Below are positions 20,204-27,765 of a stretch of DNA of 64,000 nt, in pieces. A program made the position numbers and the translations under genes. The stretch is from positions 372,001 through 436,000 of the forward strand of contig NZ_JASSVM010000004.1 of assembly GCF_030541005.1 (NCBI RefSeq), written 5' to 3'. Origin of the DNA: Marinobacter sp. SS5-14b (GTDB taxonomy: Bacteria; Pseudomonadota; Gammaproteobacteria; Pseudomonadales; Oleiphilaceae). Each line of letters starts with the position of its first letter. Position 1 is the first letter of the stretch. The notes under the pieces are model-generated. The model saw only the letters and a list, made by a program, of their open reading frames with translations. It did not search any database and was not told the DNA's origin.

Positions 20204-21595
20204 ATGGAGCAGAAACGGCCGCTTGTCTGGCTGTCAGCGGATTCCGATCATTGCGCAACGCACCTGCCAATACACAAGCACTGGCAGCTTACCCGCATTA
20301 ATCCCTTTCAGATTCCGACCGCGATGCTGCGCGCAGGAACCCGGAAGCCGGTCGGGGTGTGCGATCTCACCAGCCTCACACCCTCACAGCTGGACAACAC
20401 CAGGCAATGGCTGGAATGGCTGCCTGTCAGGTCATGGTTGGCGCTGGTCAAGCAGAGGCAACTTGATCATCCGGAAGTGCGCCGATTCATAGAGCAGTAT
20501 TGCCAGGATTACCACACCCTGCCGCTCGACTGGCAGCGCCTGGCCAACAGCCTCGGGCACATGTGGGGCATGTCGCTCCTGGAACACTCCCATGTTGAAA
20601 CCACCCGTGCCGGCTATCAGGAGTTTGTGCTGAACGGTCCATCACAGGCGATTCGTGCCACCCGGAGTTTGCTTCGCCGGTTCGCTGCCACCGACGAGCC
20701 GATCGTGATCTATGGGGAAAGCGGCACCGGCAGAGAAGCGGCCGCAGAATTTGTTCATCTGCACTCCGAGCGCAAGCAACAGCCTCTTGTTTACGTGAAT
20801 TGTGCGGCCTTGCCCGCCAGCCTGACTCAAAGCGAACTGTTCGGCCATGAACGCGGCGCTTTCACCCATGCCCTCAAAGCCAGGAAAGGGAGGATAGAAT
20901 CGGCCCATGGCGGCACCCTGGTACTATCCGGCGCCGACGAGCTTAGCCTGGAACAACAGTCCGTCATTCTCCGGTTTCTTGAGGAAGGCAAAATCGAGCC
21001 CGTTGGCTCAAGCCGCGCAATCGACGTTGATGTCCGGATTATCGCGACCTGCACTGCCCCGCTGGAACGACTGGTGAAGCAAGGCAGCTTTCGGGATGAC
21101 GTGTTCTATCGCCTTGGCAATCTTACGGTCCCGTTGCCGCCCATGCGCAAGCGGCTCGAAGATCTTCCCTACCTGGTTCAGCGTGCACTTGAAGCCGCCG
21201 GCGGCGAGGTCTACCGGGTTGATAACGCCACACTCTTCGCCATGGCTCAACATAACTGGCCCGGAAATCTAAGAGAGCTTCAAAACCGCGTAAGCCAGGC
21301 GGTACTTTTGGCCCGGAGCCTGCAAATTCAGCCGGAAGATCTCGGCTTGCTGAAAAGCACGCTGCCAACGAACACCGAGCATTTCACGCTCGATGCATTC
21401 CGGGCTCGCGCTGATCAGGAGGCCATCACCACCAGCCTGTCTCTCACTCGCCACAACATTTCTGCGGCCGCCCGCCTGCTGAAGATTTCCAGGGTGTCGT
21501 TCTACCGCCTGCTGGAAAAACACAAGTTGCAGCCGCCTTCAACCAACGCCACGACCAGCCCGAGCTCGGGCAAAGGCAATGGAGACCTGTCATGA
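20204..21595 (+). CDS. VpsR-like AAA+/Fis transcription regulator with degenerate ATPase motifs
   Basis: 463 residues from an ATG with GGAG 8 bases upstream. It has a receiver-like N-terminal region, an AAA+ sigma-54-activator-type domain, and a C-terminal Fis helix-turn-helix (HNISAAARLLKISRVSFYRL). Three key motifs are altered: Walker A GESGTGRE has Arg177 for Lys; the sigma-54-contact loop is GAFTHA (His222 for Gly); Walker B is GGTLVLSGADEL, with Ser242-Gly243 for Asp-Glu. It is therefore unlikely to hydrolyse ATP or open sigma-54 promoters in the standard way. Its stop overlaps the next gene (ATGA), tying it to the secretion-like cluster downstream. Confidence 0.85.
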   Translation: MEQKRPLVWLSADSDHCATHLPIHKHWQLTRINPFQIPTAMLRAGTRKPVGVCDLTSLTPSQLDNTRQWLEWLPVRSWLALVKQRQLDHPEVRRFIEQYCQDYHTLPLDWQRLANSLGHMWGMSLLEHSHVETTRAGYQEFVLNGPSQAIRATRSLLRRFAATDEPIVIYGESGTGREAAAEFVHLHSERKQQPLVYVNCAALPASLTQSELFGHERGAFTHALKARKGRIESAHGGTLVLSGADELSLEQQSVILRFLEEGKIEPVGSSRAIDVDVRIIATCTAPLERLVKQGSFRDDVFYRLGNLTVPLPPMRKRLEDLPYLVQRALEAAGGEVYRVDNATLFAMAQHNWPGNLRELQNRVSQAVLLARSLQIQPEDLGLLKSTLPTNTEHFTLDAFRARADQEAITTSLSLTRHNISAAARLLKISRVSFYRLLEKHKLQPPSTNATTSPSSGKGNGDLS

Positions 21596-22671
21596 AACAT
21601 TACGCCCTCGTTGCATGTACTATCGCCCTGACACCTATGGCCCAGGCGGCGCCACCGACCCCCGATGTTCCAGACCAGGGACAGGCCACAAGCAGAATTC
21701 AACAGGACAGTGCTGAAAATAGTGCCCAGGATGCGGCTACCGATATCGCATCGATTACCGCTGACAGGGGCATCGTAACCCGCCCGGGGCGGTTTACGAT
21801 CGAGCCGTCGTTTTCCCATGCCCACAGTAATGCCACCCGAGTTGCCGTGGAAGGCTATACCGTTATTCCGGCCTTGCTGGTTGGCCTGATCAACATTTCG
21901 GAGATTCAACGAGACATCTTCGTCAGCGCCCTGTCCCTGAAGTACGGTTTCACCAGCCGGTTTGAAGCCAGCCTCCGGGCACCCTACCTCAGTATCCGGG
22001 AAGATCTTCGGGAGCGTGAAATTTTCCAGGGCACACCGGTCGATACCCAAAGAGAGTCATCCGGCGATGGCCTGGGCGACGTGGAACTTGCCGTACGTTA
22101 CCAACTCACCGACGGTATCGATGGCTGGCCTTACCTGATCGGTACGTTTCGCGCGAAAGCGCCCACTGGCGATGGTCCCTATGACGTCGACCAGCAAGTC
22201 ATCACCGACAGCAGCGGTAACCCGATTGGCGTGGAGTTGGCGAAACGACCGACCGGCTCAGGCTTCTGGTCAGTGGAACCCGGCCTGTCGTTCATCTACC
22301 CCTCCGATCCGGCAGTGCTGTTTGGTAACTTCAGCTACGTCTGGACAATCAAAGAAGAACAGGGCTTCGAGAACGGCGGTACGGTTGACCCCGGTGACGT
22401 GGTGCGGTTTGGTTTCGGAATGGGCTTCGCGTTCAACGAACGGACGTCTTTCAGCCTCGGCTATGATCACTCGGTGATACGGAAAACCACCTTCGAGCAT
22501 GGCAACAGCCTGTTTGATTCAAACTTTGATCGTATTCAGGTGGGTTCTCTGGCCTTTGGTCTGTCACAGCGGATGTCTCAATCCACAACACTGAGCCTGA
22601 CCGTGGCGGTGGGTGTCACCGACAGTGCCCCGAACAGTGAAATTACCCTGAAGCTGCCCATCAACCTGTAA
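21592..22671 (+). CDS. Predicted outer-membrane beta-barrel protein of the C39 cluster (FapF-like position)
   Basis: 359 residues. The signal peptide MKHYALVACTIALTPMAQA is followed by a short polar, Gln/Ala/Asp-rich segment. After that come alternating beta-strand-like stretches to the end (RPGRFTIEPSFSHAHSN, VGLINISEIQRDIFVSALSLKYGFTSRFEASLRAPYLS, ..., EITLKLPINL). The polar segment plus barrel, and the TRPGRFTIEPS...LVGLI entry, recall FapF, the channel of the Fap functional-amyloid system; this likeness is from memory, not alignment. It overlaps the regulator stop by 4 bases and converges on the substrate-like genes, 8 bases away. It may secrete or anchor their products. Confidence 0.65.
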   Translation: MKHYALVACTIALTPMAQAAPPTPDVPDQGQATSRIQQDSAENSAQDAATDIASITADRGIVTRPGRFTIEPSFSHAHSNATRVAVEGYTVIPALLVGLINISEIQRDIFVSALSLKYGFTSRFEASLRAPYLSIREDLREREIFQGTPVDTQRESSGDGLGDVELAVRYQLTDGIDGWPYLIGTFRAKAPTGDGPYDVDQQVITDSSGNPIGVELAKRPTGSGFWSVEPGLSFIYPSDPAVLFGNFSYVWTIKEEQGFENGGTVDPGDVVRFGFGMGFAFNERTSFSLGYDHSVIRKTTFEHGNSLFDSNFDRIQVGSLAFGLSQRMSQSTTLSLTVAVGVTDSAPNSEITLKLPINL

Positions 22672-22679
22672 GAGGTTGA

Positions 22680-23141
22680 TCAGGGCATTAGCGGGAATCC
22701 GGAGTCCCTTGGCAAACGGTAGGCGCCGCCAAAATTGTTCAGTTCGATATTCAGCTGGCGAATGTGCTGAATGGTCGAGCTGTTGAGGTTGTTTTGAATG
22801 ACCGTCATCCAACCACCTTGCCCGGCGGTGTTTGACGCTATTCCCAGCCCATTGGCATCCAGGCCCTGAACTGCCAGTACGGACTCCATCTGATGCATCA
22901 GTTGATCCCCGTTACCCAGCTGATTCAGGTTGGGGATCGTCAGCCGGTTGATCACCAGTGTTTCACCGTTCACCGCCACCAACTGCTCCAGCCCTATGGA
23001 AATTTCCAGGCCATCCAGCAGAAAGCCGCCCCGCAGTTCAGCCAGCTCGCTGTCGCTCAACGGCAGCTCAACCATATTGAGCTCTGCCTGCAACGGGCCG
23101 CTGAAGAGCATGACAACCAACATACCTGCATACTTATCCAT
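22680..23141 (-). CDS. Sec-exported protein with double-glycine leader motif (putative C39 substrate)
   Basis: 153 residues. A signal peptide (about 1-19, ends PLQA) is followed at once by L28-S-D-S-E32-L33-A-E-L36-R-G38-G39. This is a full match to the double-glycine leader consensus LSxxELxxIxGG that C39 peptidases cut after GG. The rest is beta-rich and Asn/Gln-rich, with a TVIQNNLNSSTIQHIRQLNI segment near the C terminus. The gene is last in a run of four minus-strand genes, 4 bases after the C39 peptidase stop. No function is known to me; it is a secreted or surface protein by inference. Confidence 0.7.
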   Translation of the reverse strand: MDKYAGMLVVMLFSGPLQAELNMVELPLSDSELAELRGGFLLDGLEISIGLEQLVAVNGETLVINRLTIPNLNQLGNGDQLMHQMESVLAVQGLDANGLGIASNTAGQGGWMTVIQNNLNSSTIQHIRQLNIELNNFGGAYRLPRDSGFPLMP

Positions 23142-23145
23142 GACA

Positions 23146-23838
23146 TCACCAATCCTGTGTGCTGGGCCAGTACGGTAAGGTATGCCCCAGCGCTGGCTGC
23201 CCCAACCCCTTGAACAGAGGTGCTCTGGCCAGCCCGGGCCAGTCGTTTTTTGCCAGGAAGCTGGCCCGACCCTGCTCCAGGTGGCTCCGGATCACGAAGG
23301 CCGAACCATCCCAGTGCTGCTCGAACTCGTTCAAACTGTAGGCCTTCAGCCCTCTCGCCGGATCGCCCACCAGAACCTCGCGCTCACTGATCCCCTTGAT
23401 CACCACAAAATGCCGGTAGCCTCCAAGCGTCACCAGTGCAATCACCGGTACCCGGACCTGATCACGCAACCCCGAAAGCGGCATTCGGAAACCATCCGCC
23501 CGGTAGCCTTCGGACTCAAGATAGCGCTTCATATCGAGCATAGAAAAGCCCTCCTTGCGCACCTTGTCCTGATCAGCCAGTGCCAGCATGTTGGCAAAGA
23601 CATCCTGCTCAGACACTGGCTTGTCATAATGAAACGACAACAATGATGCCACGGCGGCTGACCCGCAGCTGAAATCGTACTGCTGCCGTAGCACACTCTG
23701 AAAACGTTGGTCCTGAAAACTGCTGACCCCCACAGCAAGGTCACCGCTGGGCCCAGGCACCAAAACCGTCCCGGCAAAACAGGTGGTCCACAGCAGGCAA
23801 GCCAGCACTCCTGACAGCAAATGCCACCTTCCGACCAT
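23146..23838 (-). CDS. Periplasmic C39-family cysteine peptidase (FapD-like)
   Basis: 230 residues. It has an N-terminal signal (about 1-22), then the C39 catalytic set: Gln52/53 and Cys58 in RQQYDFSCGSAAV, His143 in GGYRHFVVIKG, and Asp159 in LVGDPARG. Unlike bacteriocin transporters it has no ABC or membrane domain, so it acts alone outside the cytoplasm, as FapD is thought to. C39 enzymes cut after GG, and a GG-leader protein is encoded next to it. The start has GGGGAGGTG upstream. About 30 extra residues follow the domain, without recognisable motif. Confidence 0.88.
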   Translation of the reverse strand: MVGRWHLLSGVLACLLWTTCFAGTVLVPGPSGDLAVGVSSFQDQRFQSVLRQQYDFSCGSAAVASLLSFHYDKPVSEQDVFANMLALADQDKVRKEGFSMLDMKRYLESEGYRADGFRMPLSGLRDQVRVPVIALVTLGGYRHFVVIKGISEREVLVGDPARGLKAYSLNEFEQHWDGSAFVIRSHLEQGRASFLAKNDWPGLARAPLFKGLGQPALGHTLPYWPSTQDW

Positions 23839-23853
23839 GGCCCACCTCCCCGC

Positions 23854-24195
23854 TTAATGATTGATAAGGATATTGATTTGGGTACTGTCCTGAATCACCA
23901 CCTGGTTCCCGGTGTTCTGAATCACTGTGGCAATGCCGCTCATATTCTGGAAAGCTTGATCGGCAATGCGGTTATCACCGGTTTCGGAGGGGCCAGTCAG
24001 CACGTTGTCACTAACGATTGCGTTCTGCTGGGCTTCGTTAAGCTGCCACTGGAGTGAAACCCCCTGGCGACCGCTCGCAGCCTCCAGCTGCTCGGCACTC
24101 ATTGGCTCGGCGCCACCCCAGTCTTCCGACCAGGTAGGTACCGACAGCACCAGCAGAGTGAACATCATCAGCATCCTGTTAATGACTCTGGCCAT
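23854..24195 (-). CDS. Small Sec-exported protein with GG-like leader and QN-rich C terminus
   Basis: 113 residues from the ATG at 24195 (GGGAG upstream; the longer frame is rejected). A signal peptide (about 1-23, ends PTWS) is followed by M32-S-A-E-Q-L37-E-A-A-S-G42-R43-Q-G45. That is a weaker version of the GG leader seen in the third gene of this run, with GR where GG is expected; it also resembles the L-x-x-V-S-G-Q-x-G motif of other secreted Gram-negative proteins. The C terminus is IATVIQNTGNQVVIQDSTQI, a strand-turn-strand pattern of the type found in curlin and Fap repeats. It lies 15 bases before the C39 gene. Confidence 0.7.
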   Translation of the reverse strand: MARVINRMLMMFTLLVLSVPTWSEDWGGAEPMSAEQLEAASGRQGVSLQWQLNEAQQNAIVSDNVLTGPSETGDNRIADQAFQNMSGIATVIQNTGNQVVIQDSTQINILINH

Positions 24196-24250
24196 GACAC
24201 ATCTCCCGGCAGGGTTGGGCTGCTCCCGATCAGGAGCAGCCCGCGCCGCC

Positions 24251-25444
24251 TCAATTAGCGCCGCCACCTGTACTCAGGTTAGACATCACACTCACGTTGG
24301 CCTGAGTCACACTGCCCACCCCAGCGTTCTGGGCAAAGGCACCCACACCGGTAAAGTTGGCAGAACCGCCGGAAATCTCGTTAGAAGTCCGGGTGTCCAC
24401 ATAGGATCCGTCACCGTTCGCGCTGCCATAGGTAACGTTGGTACCTGAGACAGAGCCATTCAGTTCGGCATCGTTCATGAACACTTCCAGTGACAGGTTC
24501 AGAGTGGTGGTGCTGTTATCTGAGTTGTCACTGCTGTCGCTGTTGTAGGAATCCGCAGCGTTTGTGGAGTTATCGGAACTGTCGCTGTTGCCACTGTCTG
24601 CGATTTTGAACGAATCACTGACATTGGTGCTGTTGTCCGAGTTGTCCGAGTTATCTGAGTTATCTGAGTTATCAGAATTATCTGAGTTGTCAGAGTTATC
24701 TGAATTATCAGAGTTGTCGGAGTTATCCGTGTTTCCGCTGTCCGCCACCTTGAAGGCGTCGTTCACGTTGGTGCTGTTATCAGAGCTATCACTGTTGTCG
24801 GAGTTGTCAGAGTTGTCAGAATTATCTGAGTTGTCTGACATATCATTACCACTGTCGGCAACCTTGAAGGAATCGCTGACGCTGGTGCTGTTGTCGGAAT
24901 TATCGGAGTTGTCCGAATTGTCAGAAGCATCCGTGTTGCCGCTATCGGCAATTTTGAACGCATCGTTAACACTGGTGCTGTTGTCCGAATTATCGGAGTT
25001 ATCGGAATTGTCCGAATTATCCGAATTGTCGGAGGCGTCGGTGTTACCGCTGTCAGCGATCTTGAACGCGTCGTTCAAGCTGGTGCTGCTGTCCGAGTTA
25101 TCAGAGTTGTCCGAGTTGTTTGAATTATCGGAGTTGTTGGAGTTATCCGAGTTGTTCGAATTGTCCGACATATTGTTGCCACTGTCGGCAATCTTGAACG
25201 AATCGGCAACGTCCGTACTGTTGTCCGAATTATTCGAGTTGTCGGAGTTATTCGAGTTATCAGAGCTGTCCGTGGAATTGTCATTTCCGGAGTCCGCATT
25301 TCCGGAATAATTCGTGTTGGCAGCAGAGTTATCGTTGGCATTATTGTTTGGATCACCGTCGCCCCCCTGTTGGGCAAACGCATAACCTGAGAGGCCCAGG
25401 CTCATGGCAATAGCAGCGGCTAGCAAACTTTTTTGGGTTTTCAT
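24251..25444 (-). CDS. Secreted Asp-Asn-Ser repeat protein (putative fibre or adhesin subunit)
   Basis: 397 residues. The signal peptide ends YAFA (Gln25 next). About residues 30-310 are low-complexity Asp/Asn/Ser, mostly (DNS)n. This is broken by six copies of a conserved module [ST]-x-x-[NSA]-D-[AS]-F-K-[IV]-A-D-S-G-N (for example NDAFKIADSGN), so the array is modular. The C-terminal ~85 residues are non-repetitive and beta-like (TTTLNLSLEVF..., FTGVGAFAQNAGVGSVTQAN). There is no Cys and it is very acidic. It is the first gene after the promoter of the four-gene minus-strand run. Ca-binding or cross-beta fibre formation is inference. Confidence 0.82.
   Translation of the reverse strand: MKTQKSLLAAAIAMSLGLSGYAFAQQGGDGDPNNNANDNSAANTNYSGNADSGNDNSTDSSDNSNNSDNSNNSDNSTDVADSFKIADSGNNMSDNSNNSDNSNNSDNSNNSDNSDNSDSSTSLNDAFKIADSGNTDASDNSDNSDNSDNSDNSDNSTSVNDAFKIADSGNTDASDNSDNSDNSDNSTSVSDSFKVADSGNDMSDNSDNSDNSDNSDNSDSSDNSTNVNDAFKVADSGNTDNSDNSDNSDNSDNSDNSDNSDNSDNSDNSDNSTNVSDSFKIADSGNSDSSDNSTNAADSYNSDSSDNSDNSTTTLNLSLEVFMNDAELNGSVSGTNVTYGSANGDGSYVDTRTSNEISGGSANFTGVGAFAQNAGVGSVTQANVSVMSNLSTGGGAN
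24590..25300. repeat. Coding 9-base (DNS) tandem arrays with interspersed FKxADSGN modules
   Basis: The minus strand is made of GAT/GAC-AAC/AAT-TCx triplets in 9-base units, in blocks of about 3 to 10, separated by the conserved module. Adjacent blocks are similar but not identical, showing duplication and drift. Length change in units of 9 bases would keep the frame. Confidence 0.9.
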
Positions 25445-25558
25445 GATTCATATCCTTTGATGTTATTGGCTTGAGGATCCGGCCCCATTCGTCAGTACTT
25501 CCTTCAGCAAACCCTCCAGCATTCGGGTTTACACAGGCCCAGACCGCCTACGGAAAGG

Positions 25559-25574
25559 AGCGATTAGCGTGCCA
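25559..25574 (-). promoter_or_regulatory. Sigma-54-like promoter of the DNS-repeat/C39 run
   Basis: On the minus strand TGGCACGCTAATCGCT matches TGGCACGN4TTGCW at 11 of 12 fixed positions, with the GG and GC elements at the required spacing. Transcription would begin about 12 bases downstream of the GC, leaving a leader of about 100 bases before the start at 25444. It fits an activator-controlled operon, but the nearby regulator has degenerate ATPase motifs, so another activator may be needed. Confidence 0.6.
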
Positions 25575-25762
25575 ACTCATCGAGCTGCGACATAACCCAC
25601 TGAAAAACCGTATTTAACACGCTACTCATTGGCGCCGGGCAAACTTCACCGTCGCGGCATCTGTTTCATACGTGGAACAGTGCGCCAACATCAGAACATT
25701 CGACAAGGCAGGCTTACAGAGTGAAATCAGGAGGATAGGCAAGCGCGGGCACTGTAAAAAAC

Positions 25763-25798
25763 AAAAACCCCGCAAAGCCAGAAGCCTTGCGGGGTTTT
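25763..25798 (-). terminator. Intrinsic terminator after aceA
   Basis: AAAACCCCGCAA and TTGCGGGGTTTT arms around an 11-base loop; in the minus direction a T-run follows. The symmetry means it can act in both directions. Confidence 0.9.
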
Positions 25799-25849
25799 CA
25801 GTGGTCGGTGAGCGCCAAAGCACTCACCGGAACATCATGATCAGATCGA

Positions 25850-27442
25850 TTAACCGAACTGGTTCATGGTGTTGTCTTTACCACCGGCCTTCAGAGCCGC
25901 TTCGCCAGCGAAGAACTCTTTGTGGTCGTCGCCGATGTTAGAACCAGCCATGTCCTGGTGCTTAACGGTAGCGATACCCTGACGGATTTCCTTGCGCTGT
26001 ACGCCAGCAACGTAGGCCAGCATGCCTTCGTCACCGAAGTAGCCTTTGGCCAGGTTGTCAGTAGACAGAGCGGCAGTGTGGTAGGTCGGCAGAGTGATCA
26101 GGTGGTGGAACACGCCTGCTTCACGGGCTGCGTCGCGCTGGAAGTTGGCAGTCCACTCGTCAGCCAGTTTGCCCAGTTCAGTGTTGTCGTACTCGGCGCT
26201 CATCAGAGCAGCGCGGTCGTAGGCAGACACGTCCTTGCCTTCTTCCTTCATCGCATCGAATACCTGCTGACGGAAGTTCAGGGTCCAGTTGAAGGACGGG
26301 CTGTTGTTGTAAACCAGCTTGGCGTCGGGCACCACTTCCTTGATACGGTTAACCATGGCAGCGATCTGGCCAACGTGGGGCTTCTCGGTCTCGATCCACA
26401 GCATGTCAGCGCCGTTCTGCAGGCTGGTGATGCAGTCCAGAACAACACGGTCTTCTCCAGAACCCGGCTTGAAGCAGAACAGGCCAGAAGCCAGACGCTT
26501 CGGCTTCAGCAGCTTACCGTTAGATTTAACGACAACGTCGCCGTTATCGATCTGGGAAGCGTCGTCGATGTACTCGCCGTCCAGGAAGCTGTTGTACTGG
26601 TCGCCCAGGTCACCCGGCTCGTTGGTTACAGCGATCTGCTTGGTCAGGCCAGCACCCAGGGAGTCAGTACGGGCAACGATAACACCGTCGTCCACACCCA
26701 GCTCCAGGAACGCCAGACGAACCGCGTTGATCTTGGACAGGAAGTCGGCGTGGGGAACGGTCACTTTACCGTCCTGGTGGCCACACTGCTTCTCGTCAGA
26801 TACCTGGTTTTCGATCTGGATGCAGCAAGCACCGGCTTCGATCATCTGCTTGGCCAGCAGGTAGGTCGCTTCGGCGTTACCGAAACCAGCGTCGATGTCG
26901 GCAATGATCGGCACAACGTGAGTTTCATGGTTGTCGATCTGCTTGATCAGCTCAGCAGCCTTGGCGCTGTCGCCGGCTTCTTCAGCTTCTTCCAGAGCAC
27001 GGAACAGGTGGTTCAGTTCCCATGCGTCAGCCTGGCGCAGGAAGGTGTACAGCTCTTCGATCAGGCCAGAAACGGCTGTCTTCTCGTGCATGGACTGGTC
27101 AGGCAGAGGACCGAACTCGGAACGCAGAGCAGCAACCATCCAGCCAGACAGGTACAGGTAACGACGCTTGGTGCTACCGAAATGCTTCTTGATGGAGATC
27201 ATCTTCTGCTGGCCGATGAAACCGTGCCAGCAACCCAGAGACTGGGTGTACTTGGAGGTGTCAGCATCGTACGCAGCCATGTCTTCACGCATGATTTTGG
27301 CGGTGTACTTGGCGATGTCCAGACCAGTCTTGAATTTGTTCTGGGCGCGCATGCGGGCCGCGTGCTTCGGGTTGATGGCATTCCAGGTCGGGTTTTGCTT
27401 CAGGATGGAAGCAATCTGATCGACGTCTTGTGAGTAGGGCAT
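25850..27442 (-). CDS. aceA: Isocitrate lyase
   Basis: 530 residues from the ATG at 27442 (AAGGA upstream; an in-frame start 10 codons earlier is less likely). It cleaves isocitrate to glyoxylate and succinate, allowing growth on acetate, fatty acids or alkanes. The catalytic-cysteine motif is EKQCGHQDGK, and DIDAGFGN and ARTDSLGA blocks match the long, Pseudomonas-type isocitrate lyases (about 530 aa versus 434 in E. coli). Its own terminator follows, and the upstream region is AT-rich. Confidence 0.96.
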   Translation of the reverse strand: MPYSQDVDQIASILKQNPTWNAINPKHAARMRAQNKFKTGLDIAKYTAKIMREDMAAYDADTSKYTQSLGCWHGFIGQQKMISIKKHFGSTKRRYLYLSGWMVAALRSEFGPLPDQSMHEKTAVSGLIEELYTFLRQADAWELNHLFRALEEAEEAGDSAKAAELIKQIDNHETHVVPIIADIDAGFGNAEATYLLAKQMIEAGACCIQIENQVSDEKQCGHQDGKVTVPHADFLSKINAVRLAFLELGVDDGVIVARTDSLGAGLTKQIAVTNEPGDLGDQYNSFLDGEYIDDASQIDNGDVVVKSNGKLLKPKRLASGLFCFKPGSGEDRVVLDCITSLQNGADMLWIETEKPHVGQIAAMVNRIKEVVPDAKLVYNNSPSFNWTLNFRQQVFDAMKEEGKDVSAYDRAALMSAEYDNTELGKLADEWTANFQRDAAREAGVFHHLITLPTYHTAALSTDNLAKGYFGDEGMLAYVAGVQRKEIRQGIATVKHQDMAGSNIGDDHKEFFAGEAALKAGGKDNTMNQFG

Positions 27443-27765
27443 GATCTCTATCCTTTCTACGTGAGTGTTCAAAAGGTGCGAACCGCTGCTGCCAGGCAGC
27501 TATCCGAGCCAGCCTTCCGTTCAAAATGCCGGGCAGAGGCTGACGTTGGGCGTTACTTTAGTGCTTTCGAATTTATAATTGAAATTTATATTATGTATTT
27601 TCGGCATTTTTTGCATGAATGCCGGGCAGCCTGGAAAAATACCTGAATATCACGCTCAACAAGCAGGTTGAACTCTTTGATTGCCCCCAGCCTATCCCAT
27701 GCTAGGATTAACCGGGCTGACCTGGATCAGCCACAGCGTCCACCTGGCACCTACAAGGGCTCTCC
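27443..27765. other. Divergent promoter region between aceA and the DUF1538 gene
   Basis: 323 bases with no credible gene. A strongly AT-rich patch (about 27568-27612, containing ATTTATAATTGAAATTTATA) lies about 130-170 bases upstream of aceA and is the likeliest promoter or regulator site for it. A short frame at 27681-27881 has no ribosome site. Confidence 0.45.

Larger units (their letters stand above)
25445..25849 (-). other. Intergenic region between the DNS-repeat gene and aceA
   Basis: 405 bases without a convincing gene. It holds the sigma-54-like promoter (25559-25574), the aceA terminator (25763-25798) and a further hairpin (CGGTGAG 25806-25812 with CTCACCG 25823-25829) just after the aceA stop. 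Short frames on both strands lack ribosome sites and similarity. Confidence 0.6.

Noticed and set aside
20140..20204. Sigma-54 promoter ahead of the VpsR-like gene
   Set aside because: A TTGCA is present at 20156-20160 but there is no TGGCAC element at the required distance.
24590..25300. CRISPR-like periodicity
   Set aside because: The unit is 9 bases and coding, with no constant spacer length, no unique spacers and no cas genes.
24564..25310. 248-codon Glu-Leu-Ser repeat frame on the plus strand
   Set aside because: Exact antisense reading of the DNS repeat array; the minus frame has the signal peptide, ribosome site and promoter.
25922..27433. 503-codon plus-strand frame opposite aceA
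   Set aside because: Antisense of a highly conserved isocitrate lyase; no motif.
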